A stretch of DNA of 64,000 nt. Source: Bacillus sp. ISL-18. GTDB taxonomy: Bacteria > Bacillota > Bacilli > Bacillales > Cytobacillaceae. Where the stretch lies: positions 283,556 through 347,555 of the forward strand of contig NZ_JAGGQG010000010.1 of the NCBI RefSeq assembly GCF_018613415.1. Direction: 5' to 3'. The notes beneath the pieces were generated by a model. The model had not been told where the DNA came from, made no database searches, and saw only the letters and a list, made by a program, of their open reading frames with translations. Of the stretch, positions 17,633-26,495 are shown in pieces; position 1 is the first letter of the stretch; every line of letters begins with the position of its first letter. Position numbers and translations under genes: made by a program.

Positions 17633-19141
17633 TCACAATTTAATTAGAATTTTGGCAAGGTAATCCTTCCAGTTCTCTTCCTCTTCACGAGTTTGTATGG
17701 ATGGTGTATTTACATCTGTTTGGTAATCATTTAAATTTACGCCGCATATATCACAACAGCATGGAATCTTCTGGAACCTGTCTTCGGCAAAGTACTGTAA
17801 AATAAATTCTCGTCTGCATGTTTCGGCATCGACCAGTTTTTTCATATAGAAGATATTATCATGCTTTAGTTGAAATCTTTCCCTCACAAACTCTTTTAGT
17901 GAAGTTTTTAACTTCTCAAGATTAGTAATCTGGTGATCTGAATGATTTACATATTCCTTTATGATTCGCCATTGGATTTCTGAAAACCCGCCCAGTGTAC
18001 TTAACTCCTGATTTAGTTCAATTACACCATCGTTTAACATATGCTGATTGATTAAATTGGTAAATAACCAATCGATTTGCTGCTCAGATGGCAATTCACC
18101 CTCAACAAGTTGAAAAGGAAGCTGCTCATCACCTGGTGCATATAAAAGAATGGCAACACTGGGGCGCCCATCCCGCCCCGCCCTTCCAATCTCCTGAAGA
18201 TACGACTCAATCTGCATCGGCATATGGTAATGGATAATAAAACGAATATTTTCTTTATTGATTCCCATACCAAACGCACTTGTTGCACACACAACATCCA
18301 GTTGATTGTGAATAAACTGCTGTTGAATCAATACTCTCGTTGTTGCATCCAATCCCCCGTGATAGGCCATTGCTTGGCAAATCCCTTTTTCCATTAAGAG
18401 AGACGCCATTTGATCAGCAGCCTTTTTACTAGAAAAATATATAATACCAGGTTTTTGCAGTTGGGATACAAGCTCGATGATTCGATTTTGCTTAAAATGA
18501 TAATCAGTTAATTTTTCAAAATGGAAGGCTATGTTAGGCCGATCAATGGTTGATTCTATTTTGCTGATTTCATCATTTTCGAGCCCGAGGGAAGTTACAA
18601 TATCTTCACGCACCTTTTTGGTTGCAGTTGCAGTAAGGGCAAGGGTTAAGGGAAAGCCTAATTTCTTGCGGATATCACCTAACTTTGAGTAGTCGGGCCG
18701 GAAATCAAATCCCCATTGTGAAATACAATGAGCTTCATCTACAACGAATAAAGAAATGGTAAGCCCCTGTAAAATCCTAATAACAAAAGGAACACTTAAC
18801 ATTTCAGGGGAAATAAAGATGAACTTATAATCTCTTAAATGGCGTAGTACCTTATTTCTCTCTGTCAAAGGAAGAAAAGAGTTCAACGCAACTACTCTTT
18901 TTTCTCCCAATCGCTTCATTTGCTCTACCTGATCCTGCATTAAAGATAGTAATGGAGAAATAATCAAAATCTGCCCACTAAAAATATAGCCAGGTAATTG
19001 GTAACACAAGGATTTTCCTGTTCCTGTCGGGAGCATAGCTAATGTATGCTGACCAGAAAGTATGGAGGTTATAACCTCTTTTTGTCCTTTTTTAAAGGTA
19101 GAATAACCAAAGTGCTTTTTTAAAAGAATTTCTAATTCCAT
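17633..19141 (-). CDS. recS: RecQ-family ATP-dependent DNA helicase RecS
   Basis: A 3'-5' superfamily 2 helicase in recombination and repair. The 502-residue protein has Walker A LPTGTGKSLCYQLPG, DEAHC box, TATAT, QEIGRAGRDG (motif VI) and a C-terminal RecQ zinc-binding region with a CCCDIC cluster. It lacks an HRDC domain, like B. subtilis RecS (496 residues) and unlike the longer RecQ. Its ATG lies within the last codons of ypbB (10-base overlap), indicating coupled translation. Confidence 0.94.
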   Translation of the reverse strand: MELEILLKKHFGYSTFKKGQKEVITSILSGQHTLAMLPTGTGKSLCYQLPGYIFSGQILIISPLLSLMQDQVEQMKRLGEKRVVALNSFLPLTERNKVLRHLRDYKFIFISPEMLSVPFVIRILQGLTISLFVVDEAHCISQWGFDFRPDYSKLGDIRKKLGFPLTLALTATATKKVREDIVTSLGLENDEISKIESTIDRPNIAFHFEKLTDYHFKQNRIIELVSQLQKPGIIYFSSKKAADQMASLLMEKGICQAMAYHGGLDATTRVLIQQQFIHNQLDVVCATSAFGMGINKENIRFIIHYHMPMQIESYLQEIGRAGRDGRPSVAILLYAPGDEQLPFQLVEGELPSEQQIDWLFTNLINQHMLNDGVIELNQELSTLGGFSEIQWRIIKEYVNHSDHQITNLEKLKTSLKEFVRERFQLKHDNIFYMKKLVDAETCRREFILQYFAEDRFQKIPCCCDICGVNLNDYQTDVNTPSIQTREEEENWKDYLAKILIKL

Positions 19142-20178
19142 TTTTCATCACCATACTTCGCCAGTACTAACCTTATTTGAAGATAAGTCACAGCCTTCAA
19201 TTCATCCTTTATCCGCTTTAATTGTCTCGTTCCTATACTTCGAGAAATTTCAATAATATTTGTTTGTAACTCCTTATCTACATATGGATCAATAGAGAAG
19301 TTGGGGAGATGCAAGGCAAATTCAACGAGATGATCTTCTATTGTACTTAATTTTAAGTTTCTTAAATCAGCAATGTTTTCAGGTGGGTTTCCCTGTATTA
19401 AAAAATTCCAAGTTTTCCTTGCAGAAATAGTTAATTCATCATCCTTCTCTAAACCCTTCAAAAGAAAACTTAGTATATGATAGCTATTAGAATCCTTAAT
19501 TTTTTGAATTAAATAATGCAGTGTGTTAATAAATTCAAGCTGGTAATCGTGAAGGACCATTTCTCTCTTTCTTGCTGCTTGGACTGCCGTCAATCCTATT
19601 TGCTGGAAGCCCGTTAATCTAAACACTAAAATAGCCGGGTCTAAATCCTTAGCCCCGTTAAAACAGTCAAGTATTTCTGAAAATAACATGCTGCCTAATT
19701 CATTTCTAGGTACTTGTATTTCTATTAACAGCGATTTAAGCCAATTATGGACATCTTTATTTTTTTGAATAGGAATGTATTTGGATTCCTCATAAACGAG
19801 ATTTGAAGCGACCTGAATAAGAAACGACAGTCTTTCCCAAAACAGCCTTGTAAATGAGTGAAAATTCCAGCCATTTAAATAATGGTTCATTGACGTATTT
19901 TCTAAATGCTCTAATCCTGAAACCGTCAATTGGTACCTTTGTTCACCACAACCATCAATTAAGTTCTTTCTGAATAAATCTTCTGTGATTTGTTCGAAAT
20001 CTTCTCTTGTTAATGTCTCATCTACACCAAAAAATTCCTTCAAGGAGAATAAGTGGGCATCTTGAATGGTTTGGGATGACTTTTTTCCATTTAGTAGATG
20101 ATAGATAGAATAAATAGTTCGTTCGTTATTGAGTTGTTTTAAACAATATAAAATAACGGTTTCTAATTGTAGCATCAT
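19132..20178 (-). CDS. ypbB: YpbB, helix-turn-helix protein paired with RecS
   Basis: A 348-residue soluble protein; the C-terminal region carries a helix-turn-helix-like domain as in the RecQ-accessory YpbB family. It precedes recS with a 10-base overlap, an association conserved in Bacillus. A GGTGG ribosome binding site precedes ATGATG. The joint role with RecS is inferred from gene order only. Confidence 0.82.
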   Translation of the reverse strand: MMLQLETVILYCLKQLNNERTIYSIYHLLNGKKSSQTIQDAHLFSLKEFFGVDETLTREDFEQITEDLFRKNLIDGCGEQRYQLTVSGLEHLENTSMNHYLNGWNFHSFTRLFWERLSFLIQVASNLVYEESKYIPIQKNKDVHNWLKSLLIEIQVPRNELGSMLFSEILDCFNGAKDLDPAILVFRLTGFQQIGLTAVQAARKREMVLHDYQLEFINTLHYLIQKIKDSNSYHILSFLLKGLEKDDELTISARKTWNFLIQGNPPENIADLRNLKLSTIEDHLVEFALHLPNFSIDPYVDKELQTNIIEISRSIGTRQLKRIKDELKAVTYLQIRLVLAKYGDEKWN

Positions 20179-20327
20179 TTCCCACCACTTTTACCCATTT
20201 ATTCGACAAAAATCCTCATTTTTTCTTATTTTATTTTAACATGAATTTTGTATAACTGGTTGGTTAATAATGAAGAAGTTTCATCAAATTGATCTCATTC
20301 AATCATTTCACTAATATCATTTTTCTA

Positions 20328-20356
20328 TTGAAAAGTTGACCATACAGCTTTACAAT
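20328..20356 (+). promoter_or_regulatory. SigA promoter of fer
   Basis: TTGAAA (-35) and TACAAT (-10) are separated by 17 bases, about 80 bases before the fer start. Both hexamers are close to consensus. Confidence 0.6.
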
Positions 20357-20364
20357 AGGAATGA

Positions 20365-20685
<321 letters not shown>

Positions 20686-20714
20686 AATCATCTTTAAGCT
20701 ACTGTAAAACCACA

Positions 20715-20740
20715 CCTCGTCTTCTTTAGACGAGGTTTTT
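20715..20740 (+). terminator. fer terminator
   Basis: CCTCGTCT and AGACGAGG form an 8-bp stem with a TTTTT tail on the plus strand. Confidence 0.93.
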
Positions 20741-20749
20741 CTATTTGGG

Positions 20750-20793
20750 ACACAACAACAAGAGCTGCCAAATGGCAGCTCTTGTTGTTGTGT
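20750..20793. repeat. Perfect 21-bp inverted repeat after ribU
   Basis: Two 21-base arms (ACACAACAACAAGAGCTGCC plus one base, and its complement) face each other across a 2-base gap between convergent fer and ribU. It touches the ribU stop codon. Unlike normal terminators there is no T tract on either strand, though it probably still acts as the 3' end hairpin of ribU mRNA. Confidence 0.8.
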
Positions 20794-21368
20794 TATGCAC
20801 CCTTTACAACTGAAAATTTATTAATCCATGCTTGCATTTTTATAAACAATAGCATGAAGATACCTGACATCATGACACCTTTTAGGATATTAAAAGGTAA
20901 GATTGCTGGAACGACCAAATTTCTCATATCTGGAAATCCCATGAGTAGTGTGTAGGCAGGAAGGATTACGAGATAATTTAAAATACTCATAACCACAGCC
21001 ATAATGGATGTTCCGACTACTAACGCAATCGTCATACCCTTCTTAGTTTTAAGTTTATTATAAACAAATAATGTTGGAAGAACAAAAACAATCCCTGCAA
21101 TAAAGTTTGATATATGGCCTACAGGTATCCCGGTTTGACTTCCAGTGGCAAGATAGTTAAGCACATTTTTGAAAAATTCTACTAAAATTCCCGCAAGCGG
21201 TCCAAAAACTAATGCAGCAATTAACGCTGGGATGTCGCTGAAATCGACAAATAGAAAATTTGGGAATATTGGCAGTGGAAAATTTAATAGCATTAATAAA
21301 TAAGCGATACTGCTCAGCATTCCAATTGAAACATAAGCTTTTACATTTAACCTTTTTCTTTTTTCCAT
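20793..21368 (-). CDS. ribU: Riboflavin ECF transporter S component
   Basis: RibU (FmnP/YpaA) is the substrate-binding membrane subunit that imports riboflavin with the shared EcfAAT energising module, which is not in this window. The 191-residue protein has six hydrophobic helices and the family motifs FVDFSDIPALIAALVFGP and GHISNFIAG. I use the ATG after AAAGGAGAGAGG; a 27-base upstream ATG would include this site. The FMN riboswitch in the leader confirms the substrate class. Confidence 0.95.
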   Translation of the reverse strand: MEKRKRLNVKAYVSIGMLSSIAYLLMLLNFPLPIFPNFLFVDFSDIPALIAALVFGPLAGILVEFFKNVLNYLATGSQTGIPVGHISNFIAGIVFVLPTLFVYNKLKTKKGMTIALVVGTSIMAVVMSILNYLVILPAYTLLMGFPDMRNLVVPAILPFNILKGVMMSGIFMLLFIKMQAWINKFSVVKGA

Positions 21369-21435
21369 TTTCCTCTCTCCTTTTTGATCCATCATGTTAG
21401 GAAGAGAGGTTCAGCATATAGACGACCCAGGTGAC

Positions 21436-21473
21436 TAAAAAATCCCTCAAGAAGAATTACTTGAGGGATTTTA
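21436..21473 (-). terminator. Riboswitch-controlled terminator before ribU
   Basis: AAAATCCCTCAA and TTGAGGGATTTT form a strong stem followed by T6 on the minus strand. It lies between the FMN aptamer and the ribU start, as expected for a transcription-attenuation expression platform. A separate small stem (ACATTCAA/TTGAATGT, 21492-21521) lies between aptamer and terminator. Confidence 0.9.
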
Positions 21474-21530
21474 CAAAGGCACGCTTAATAAACATTCAAT
21501 GTATCAACATTTTTTGAATGTCTGCAGAAC

Positions 21531-21661
21531 CTCCATCTTCTCCCATCCAGACTATACTGTCGGCTTTGGAATCGCACCAAATCCTGCCCCAAAAGGCTCG
21601 CGGGCTTAAGAGCACTGCTCTAATACCGCCGATCGGGAATTTCACCCTGCCCCGAAGATAG
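21531..21661 (-). ncRNA. FMN riboswitch (RFN element)
   Basis: On the minus strand the conserved RFN blocks occur in order: TATCTTCGGGGCAGGG, GAAATTCCCGATCGGCGGT, AGCCCGCGAGC, GGATTTGGTG with ATTCCAAAGCCGACAGT, and GTCTGGATGGGAGAAGATGG, which closes the P1 stem. It senses flavin mononucleotide and, when bound, promotes termination ahead of ribU. Block order and spacing are textbook, so identification is secure. Confidence 0.97.
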
Positions 21662-21751
21662 ATCGTTATTTAATTACGATTTTATTATACTAAAGAATAT
21701 ACATTTTGTTAAGAAATAAATCTTACATCCTTATTTTCCATCCTATAATCT

Positions 21752-21789
21752 AAAAAGAATCCGCAGTCTAAGGGCTGCTGATTCTTTTT
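21752..21789. terminator. Terminator after the M23 peptidase gene
   Basis: AAAAAGAATC...GCAG pairs with CTGC...GATTCTTTTT. It is just after the stop of the M23 gene on the minus strand and has T-rich ends in both directions. Confidence 0.82.
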
Positions 21790-21791
21790 AT

Positions 21792-22547
21792 TTAAGGTAC
21801 CATTAGTATCTGGTTAGGTTTAATAAGATCTGATGTTAAATGATTGAGATTTTTAACTGCCGATACAGTTGTATTCTGTCTTTGGGCTATAGAGGATAAG
21901 GTATCCCCTTCTTTGACCATATACTTGTCCAAAGGTTGAGAGCTGTTTGTACTGTCATTCTGCTGCAAACGCAGCAGTGAACTTGCTGCTAACACCGAAT
22001 CACCCATACTTGCAATTCCTGCTTGTACTGATTCTCCAACATCCGCTTTACCTAATAGCTTTTCAGGATTCATTGCAAATTTTTTATCATATCTCCATTC
22101 CAGTTGATGAGCTTCAAAATGCAGATGTGTCCCAGTAGCTTGTCCTGTTCTTCCCATCCTTCCAATAACATCGCCTTGTTTGAGCATTTGACCTTTAGCC
22201 ACATTCCGTCTATTTAAATGTGCATATACAGTTACAAAATGACTTGGATGCTTAACAAAAACTACATTTCCATATGTATTAGAATAATAAGACTTTTCAA
22301 CAACGCCATCCTCAACGACGAGGATGGGTGTATCTATTCTGCCAGCAATATCGATTCCTTTATGCCTTCCCTGCCTTGTTCCATATGTATCTGATATGAT
22401 GCCGTCTGCCGGCCAAATCCAGTGGTCATTGATGCCTCCTGCGTCTTGTGTCCCTGCTGCTTCCGAATGTTTTCCTCCTAAAAATAATAAACTGACACAA
22501 AGCGCCATAATAATGGCAATTAAAAATCTCTTTATGTAGTCACGCAT
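21792..22547 (-). CDS. Secreted M23 peptidase with C-terminal LysM
   Basis: A 251-residue exported cell-wall hydrolase candidate. It has an N-terminal signal segment (about 6-32), an M23/LytM domain with zinc motif GRHKGIDIAG (HxxxD) and THLHFE, and a C-terminal LysM (YMVKEGDTLSSIAQRQ). I start at the ATG following AAGGAGGAAAGGAAAGGA; 35 upstream codons of open frame have no ribosome binding site of their own. It lies between ribU and rsiX and has its own terminator. Target bond and timing are unknown. Confidence 0.85.
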   Translation of the reverse strand: MRDYIKRFLIAIIMALCVSLLFLGGKHSEAAGTQDAGGINDHWIWPADGIISDTYGTRQGRHKGIDIAGRIDTPILVVEDGVVEKSYYSNTYGNVVFVKHPSHFVTVYAHLNRRNVAKGQMLKQGDVIGRMGRTGQATGTHLHFEAHQLEWRYDKKFAMNPEKLLGKADVGESVQAGIASMGDSVLAASSLLRLQQNDSTNSSQPLDKYMVKEGDTLSSIAQRQNTTVSAVKNLNHLTSDLIKPNQILMVP

Positions 22548-22690
22548 TCCTTTCCTTTCCTCCTTGTATATTGTACTCTCCTCCACACCATATGTTATAT
22601 GGGTCCTATTTAGAACGAATCGAATAGTAAGTTTTATGGGGAGCGTAAGCATATTTGTTATAATTTGGAGACCTATCGGATTTTATTCAT

Positions 22691-22715
22691 AAAAAAATCA
22701 ACCACAAGGGTTGAT
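22691..22715 (-). terminator. rsiX terminator
   Basis: ATCAACC and GGTTGAT form a stem followed on the minus strand by a T7 run, just downstream of the rsiX stop. Confidence 0.88.
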
Positions 22716-22723
22716 CGGCATTT

Positions 22724-23902
22724 TTATGGTATATTCCGTAAATTAGGAGCAATTGGAACGTTAATTTCTTTCGTAAGATCAAATGGGCCAAGATTTGCTA
22801 AAGGAGAATTTCTTACCCTGACCTTTTCAATGCCAAACTCTTTTGCTGTTAAGAGTAAAGCCTCGAAAGATAAGATTGATTCCTGATTATCCTGTAAACT
22901 GGAGTTAACATCGAATGAAAGATCCATAATTTTATTAGAAATTGATACATGATCTATTTGAGGGAAAGTCTGTAAAGAACTTTTCAGCCCCCCTGATTGG
23001 TCTGTTTTCATTGCTTCAAAAGCAGAGTTTATATTGTTATACGTTTCATTTGATGGTGCTAGGAAAGGTAATTTACTGTCCTCAGGGAAATATAAGAAAT
23101 AGGCATGATTATTCTGAGAAGCAACATCGATTTCTTCCTTCCTGCCGATATTTCCTAACTCGATACCGGGTAAACCCTTTGTGGTAAACTTAATTTTTTT
23201 ACAATTACTATTGGTTGATATGTCCTTTTGTACTACACTAATAAAATTCGTTTCAGTAGTGGAGCCTTGACCGTATTGATGATCGGCAGGAACATCTACT
23301 ATTACTGTATTTCCATCTTTCTCGAGTTTCATAGTTGCATTTAGAGGATAGAAGTCTGCTAGCCCCCACTCCTCCTCCTGTAAATTGGCCATTAATGCAG
23401 TATAGTTAGTAAGCCAGGATTGTCCAGAACTCTGATTGGTAATAATTGAAACGGGTATAAGTATTTGGGCTTGTGCATCTGGTACCCAATAGGTTAAAAC
23501 AGTTCCTTTGCCAACTTGATCTTCGTAAATGGCTGTCTTAACATTTTCCGTTTTAAGCAAATTAGCCTGCTGGGTCTTATTAGTTTCGGCTTCTTTGGAT
23601 GAAGCCTTCTCTTTTTTGAAGGCACTGCTGTCCTTTTGCATAGCTGTATTACCACTAGACGCTGATTTTTCTTCTGCGCTTTCATGAGAGAAATGCATTC
23701 CCCCAATCAACTTTGGCATTAGTATTAGGAAAAGCAGCAAGGCTGCTGTAGCAGCTAGGCCTGGTAACACCCATGGTCTAATCCTTTTTCTTTTAAGAGA
23801 AATATTTTGGTAAATGTCACGAGGATCGCGATGATCATGTATTCTGGGCATTTGTCTTAATAGTTCTTCAAGCTCTCTATCGCTCCACTCTGACTTTTTC
23901 AC
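22724..23902 (-). CDS. rsiX: Anti-sigma-X factor RsiX
   Basis: A 392-residue membrane anti-sigma factor that holds SigX inactive. It has a cytoplasmic N-terminal domain (about 1-45), one transmembrane helix (about 45-65) and a large extracellular domain with GerMN-like character. The start is GTG preceded by GGGGGG, inside sigX: the two genes overlap by 26 bases, which couples synthesis of sigma and anti-sigma factor. B. subtilis RsiX is about 370 residues. Confidence 0.92.
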   Translation of the reverse strand: MKKSEWSDRELEELLRQMPRIHDHRDPRDIYQNISLKRKRIRPWVLPGLAATAALLLFLILMPKLIGGMHFSHESAEEKSASSGNTAMQKDSSAFKKEKASSKEAETNKTQQANLLKTENVKTAIYEDQVGKGTVLTYWVPDAQAQILIPVSIITNQSSGQSWLTNYTALMANLQEEEWGLADFYPLNATMKLEKDGNTVIVDVPADHQYGQGSTTETNFISVVQKDISTNSNCKKIKFTTKGLPGIELGNIGRKEEIDVASQNNHAYFLYFPEDSKLPFLAPSNETYNNINSAFEAMKTDQSGGLKSSLQTFPQIDHVSISNKIMDLSFDVNSSLQDNQESILSFEALLLTAKEFGIEKVRVRNSPLANLGPFDLTKEINVPIAPNLRNIP

Positions 23903-24428
23903 TAGTTAATCCCCCCTTTTCATAAAACATTTCCATATGTCTTTTCAATACTTTCAAGGAGCGATGTTGAGTTGTTTTCACTTTACTTTCTGTCCAGCCA
24001 AGGACTCTAGCTGTTTCCGATATCGATAAATCCTGCAAATATCGAAGAACGATGACAGACCTCTGATCGACCGTACAAAATTCTAGACATCTGTATATCC
24101 CTTTTATCTCCTCATTTTGGATCGTAATCTCCTCTGGAATAGGGTATTCATCCTTTACCTGATTGGTTGACCAATCAAACTTTTCAAGCAATCGATCCTT
24201 CCACCCCTTTTGTTTACGGAAGTAATCAATTGCAACATTCCGAGCAATCGAAAAAAGCCATGTTTTCTCACTACTTTTCCCTTGAAAACGGTCATAAGAC
24301 TTAAATACCCGAATGTAAACCTCTTGGACAAGATCCTCAGCCTGCTCCTTATTTCTAACCATATAAAATAGAAATTGAAAAACGTCATGATGATATTTTT
24401 GATAAAGCTCATCGAAAACGGAGTCCAT
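23877..24428 (-). CDS. sigX: ECF sigma factor SigX
   Basis: A 183-residue extracytoplasmic-function sigma factor with sigma-2 (about 10-75, including EQAEDLVQEVYIRVF) and sigma-4 (about 120-170, ISETARVLGWTESKVKTTQHRSLK) regions. In B. subtilis SigX controls envelope modifications and resistance to cationic peptides. It is paired with rsiX and lies beside the res operon as in B. subtilis. A TGAAAC-N17-CGAC promoter indicates autoregulation. Confidence 0.94.
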   Translation of the reverse strand: MDSVFDELYQKYHHDVFQFLFYMVRNKEQAEDLVQEVYIRVFKSYDRFQGKSSEKTWLFSIARNVAIDYFRKQKGWKDRLLEKFDWSTNQVKDEYPIPEEITIQNEEIKGIYRCLEFCTVDQRSVIVLRYLQDLSISETARVLGWTESKVKTTQHRSLKVLKRHMEMFYEKGGLTSEKVRVER

Positions 24429-24456
24429 CCATTCCCCTCCCCGTTCATTACTATTA

Positions 24457-24483
24457 GTCGATATATTTATTTAAAAAGTTTCA
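24457..24483 (-). promoter_or_regulatory. ECF (SigX) autoregulatory promoter
   Basis: On the minus strand TGAAAC (-35) is followed after exactly 17 bases by CGAC (-10), about 30 bases before the sigX start. This matches SigX-type promoters (TGTAAC-N17-CGAC) at all but one -35 position. Confidence 0.75.
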
Positions 24484-24555
24484 CTCATCTTAATATAGAC
24501 TTTTCTTGGATAAAAAGGAAGATATTATCAGAAGATCAATGCACTATAGGCTACG

Positions 24556-24582
24556 AAAAAAAGCTCATCTTTATGGATGAGC
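24556..24582 (-). terminator. resE terminator
   Basis: GCTCATC and GATGAGC enclose a short loop, followed on the minus strand by T7. It separates the res operon from sigX. Confidence 0.88.
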
Positions 24583-24608
24583 AGGTAGTTAAACTTTACT
24601 AATTATCT

Positions 24609-24663
24609 GGCATCTTCGCTTAGGAGCTATAGGTCATAAGCCCCCTTTCAAGACACTTCCGCC
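24609..24663. repeat. Possible degenerate intergenic repeat
   Basis: The minus strand contains GGCGGAAGTGTCTTG and further sequence resembling the start of the GCGGAAGCGCCTTG-type Bacillus intergenic repeat, of which a fuller copy lies at 63750-63878. Similarity was judged by eye and is weak. Confidence 0.3.
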
Positions 24664-24713
24664 TTTAATTGTTCCTTGTGAATCAAGAACAATCGGCAAA
24701 TTGTTTGTAAATT

Positions 24714-26495
24714 TTACTTTTTTCGTGGTAAGTAGAAGGAAAAGGTCGTTCCCGTTCCAATTTTACTTCGAACAGAAATCGTCCCACGATGGGCATCAAT
24801 GATATTCTTTGCAATGGCAAGTCCTAAACCAGTACCTGCCCTGCCCCTCGTTCGAGCTTTGTCCGCTTTATAAAAACGTTCAAAAACAAACGGCAAATCC
24901 TCTTCTGGAATACCAGAGCCAGAATCCTTTACTTCCATTCTAACTCCCCTGTCTTCTAAAACAGCCGATACCTTTACCTTGCCGCCTTTTGGTGTATGTC
25001 TCATCGCATTGTCGATTAAATTCGTCAACACTTGCTCAATTCGGTCAGGGTCAAAAAGAACCGGTGAAACGTCGTTTTCAACTTCAAAATACAATTGGAT
25101 TTCATTATCTTTAGCTAGACCTTGGAACTTATAAATAATCCGATTAATAAATGCGGATAAATTCACTTCTTCCACAGAGAGATGGATATGTCCAGCCTCC
25201 ATACGAGCTAAGTCTAATAGTTCATTCACAAGCCGTCCCATACGTAAGGATTCATCGTAAATGACTCTAGCCATTTCTTTTTTCTCTTCCTGCGTTTCAG
25301 CAATATCATCAACAATTGCTTCACTATAGCCCTGCAGCATGGAAATAGGCGTTCTTAGTTCATGTGATACATTGGCAATAAAATCTTTCCGCATTTTTTC
25401 CAGCTGTCTTTCCTCGGTCATATCCCTAAGTACGACAACTGCCCCTCGAATAAATCGATTGCTATAAAGCGGACTTACTAAAATCACCCAGTGGTGCCCT
25501 TGAAGAGATAGTTCCCCGATTTGCTCCTTCTCTGTTTCCAAGGACTTTTGGAAGAGATCCATAACTTGTGATGGAATGGCTTCAGCATCATTTTTAATTC
25601 CGCCTTTTTCGTAATACCAATATTGCAAAAAACGATCCGCAGGTGGATTGGTATTTAATATCGTTCCATCACGGTTAAAGGTGATTACCCCATCAGCCAT
25701 ACTACTTAGAATACTTGCCAGCTGCTCTTTTTCTTGGCTTAATGCATTCATATTAAACTTTAATTGTCTTCCCATTTGATTAAATGCTGTTGCCAGTTCC
25801 CCGATTTCATCATGTGTTAAAATCGGGACTTTTGTATCGAATTTTCCTCTTGCCACTTCAAAAGCAGCTTCTCTCATTTTTCTAAGCGGCGCTGTAATTC
25901 TGGTAGACAGGAAAAAGGCAAAGATAGTAGTTAAAATAATGGCAACACCAGCAACAAGCAAAATGTATTTCGTTGTTTCATTGGATGTTTCCTTCATTAC
26001 CTCGAGTGATTGATAAATAAAGACAGCTCCATTTTTTTCACCAGGGAGCTGCAAAGGAACACCAATGATGGAAAAACTCGTATCCTGATTATTGTTTTTT
26101 GAAGATAAATTAGAAACTTTCTCAACAGATTTTTTGTGATGAAATACAGCAAAAAAGTCTGGATCCCGTTTGATATCATCAAAGGATAGCTTGATATCCT
26201 TCTCCGTATTTGGAGAATAATAGACTTCATGATCATTTTTAACAATTACTACTTTGGTCACATCATCAATAATCTCCCAAGAAATTTCTAGACCCAGTGG
26301 AAATTTGTCATTAGGATGTGCTTCCAAAACATCGGCAATCTTCTCGGCTGTATTGGTTAAATTATTCTTTGTTTCAAGAATGTTATGGTTTTGAAAAAGC
26401 TCAAGGAGCATCACTGTTAGGATGAAAAGTACAAATGAAACTAAAAAGATAATGGTAAACCAAAGTTTACCTACGACACTTCTCAAGAAGGTCAT
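24714..26495 (-). CDS. resE: Sensor histidine kinase ResE
   Basis: ResE senses oxygen limitation/redox state and phosphorylates ResD. The 593-residue kinase has two transmembrane helices (about 10-35 and 170-192) flanking an extracytoplasmic sensor, then HAMP, PAS, HisKA (NVSHELRTP with the phospho-accepting His) and HATPase domains (NLIDNAMRHT, DSGSGIP, GTGLGLAI). It overlaps resD by ATGA. The gene ends the resABCDE array. Confidence 0.95.
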   Translation of the reverse strand: MTFLRSVVGKLWFTIIFLVSFVLFILTVMLLELFQNHNILETKNNLTNTAEKIADVLEAHPNDKFPLGLEISWEIIDDVTKVVIVKNDHEVYYSPNTEKDIKLSFDDIKRDPDFFAVFHHKKSVEKVSNLSSKNNNQDTSFSIIGVPLQLPGEKNGAVFIYQSLEVMKETSNETTKYILLVAGVAIILTTIFAFFLSTRITAPLRKMREAAFEVARGKFDTKVPILTHDEIGELATAFNQMGRQLKFNMNALSQEKEQLASILSSMADGVITFNRDGTILNTNPPADRFLQYWYYEKGGIKNDAEAIPSQVMDLFQKSLETEKEQIGELSLQGHHWVILVSPLYSNRFIRGAVVVLRDMTEERQLEKMRKDFIANVSHELRTPISMLQGYSEAIVDDIAETQEEKKEMARVIYDESLRMGRLVNELLDLARMEAGHIHLSVEEVNLSAFINRIIYKFQGLAKDNEIQLYFEVENDVSPVLFDPDRIEQVLTNLIDNAMRHTPKGGKVKVSAVLEDRGVRMEVKDSGSGIPEEDLPFVFERFYKADKARTRGRAGTGLGLAIAKNIIDAHRGTISVRSKIGTGTTFSFYLPRKK

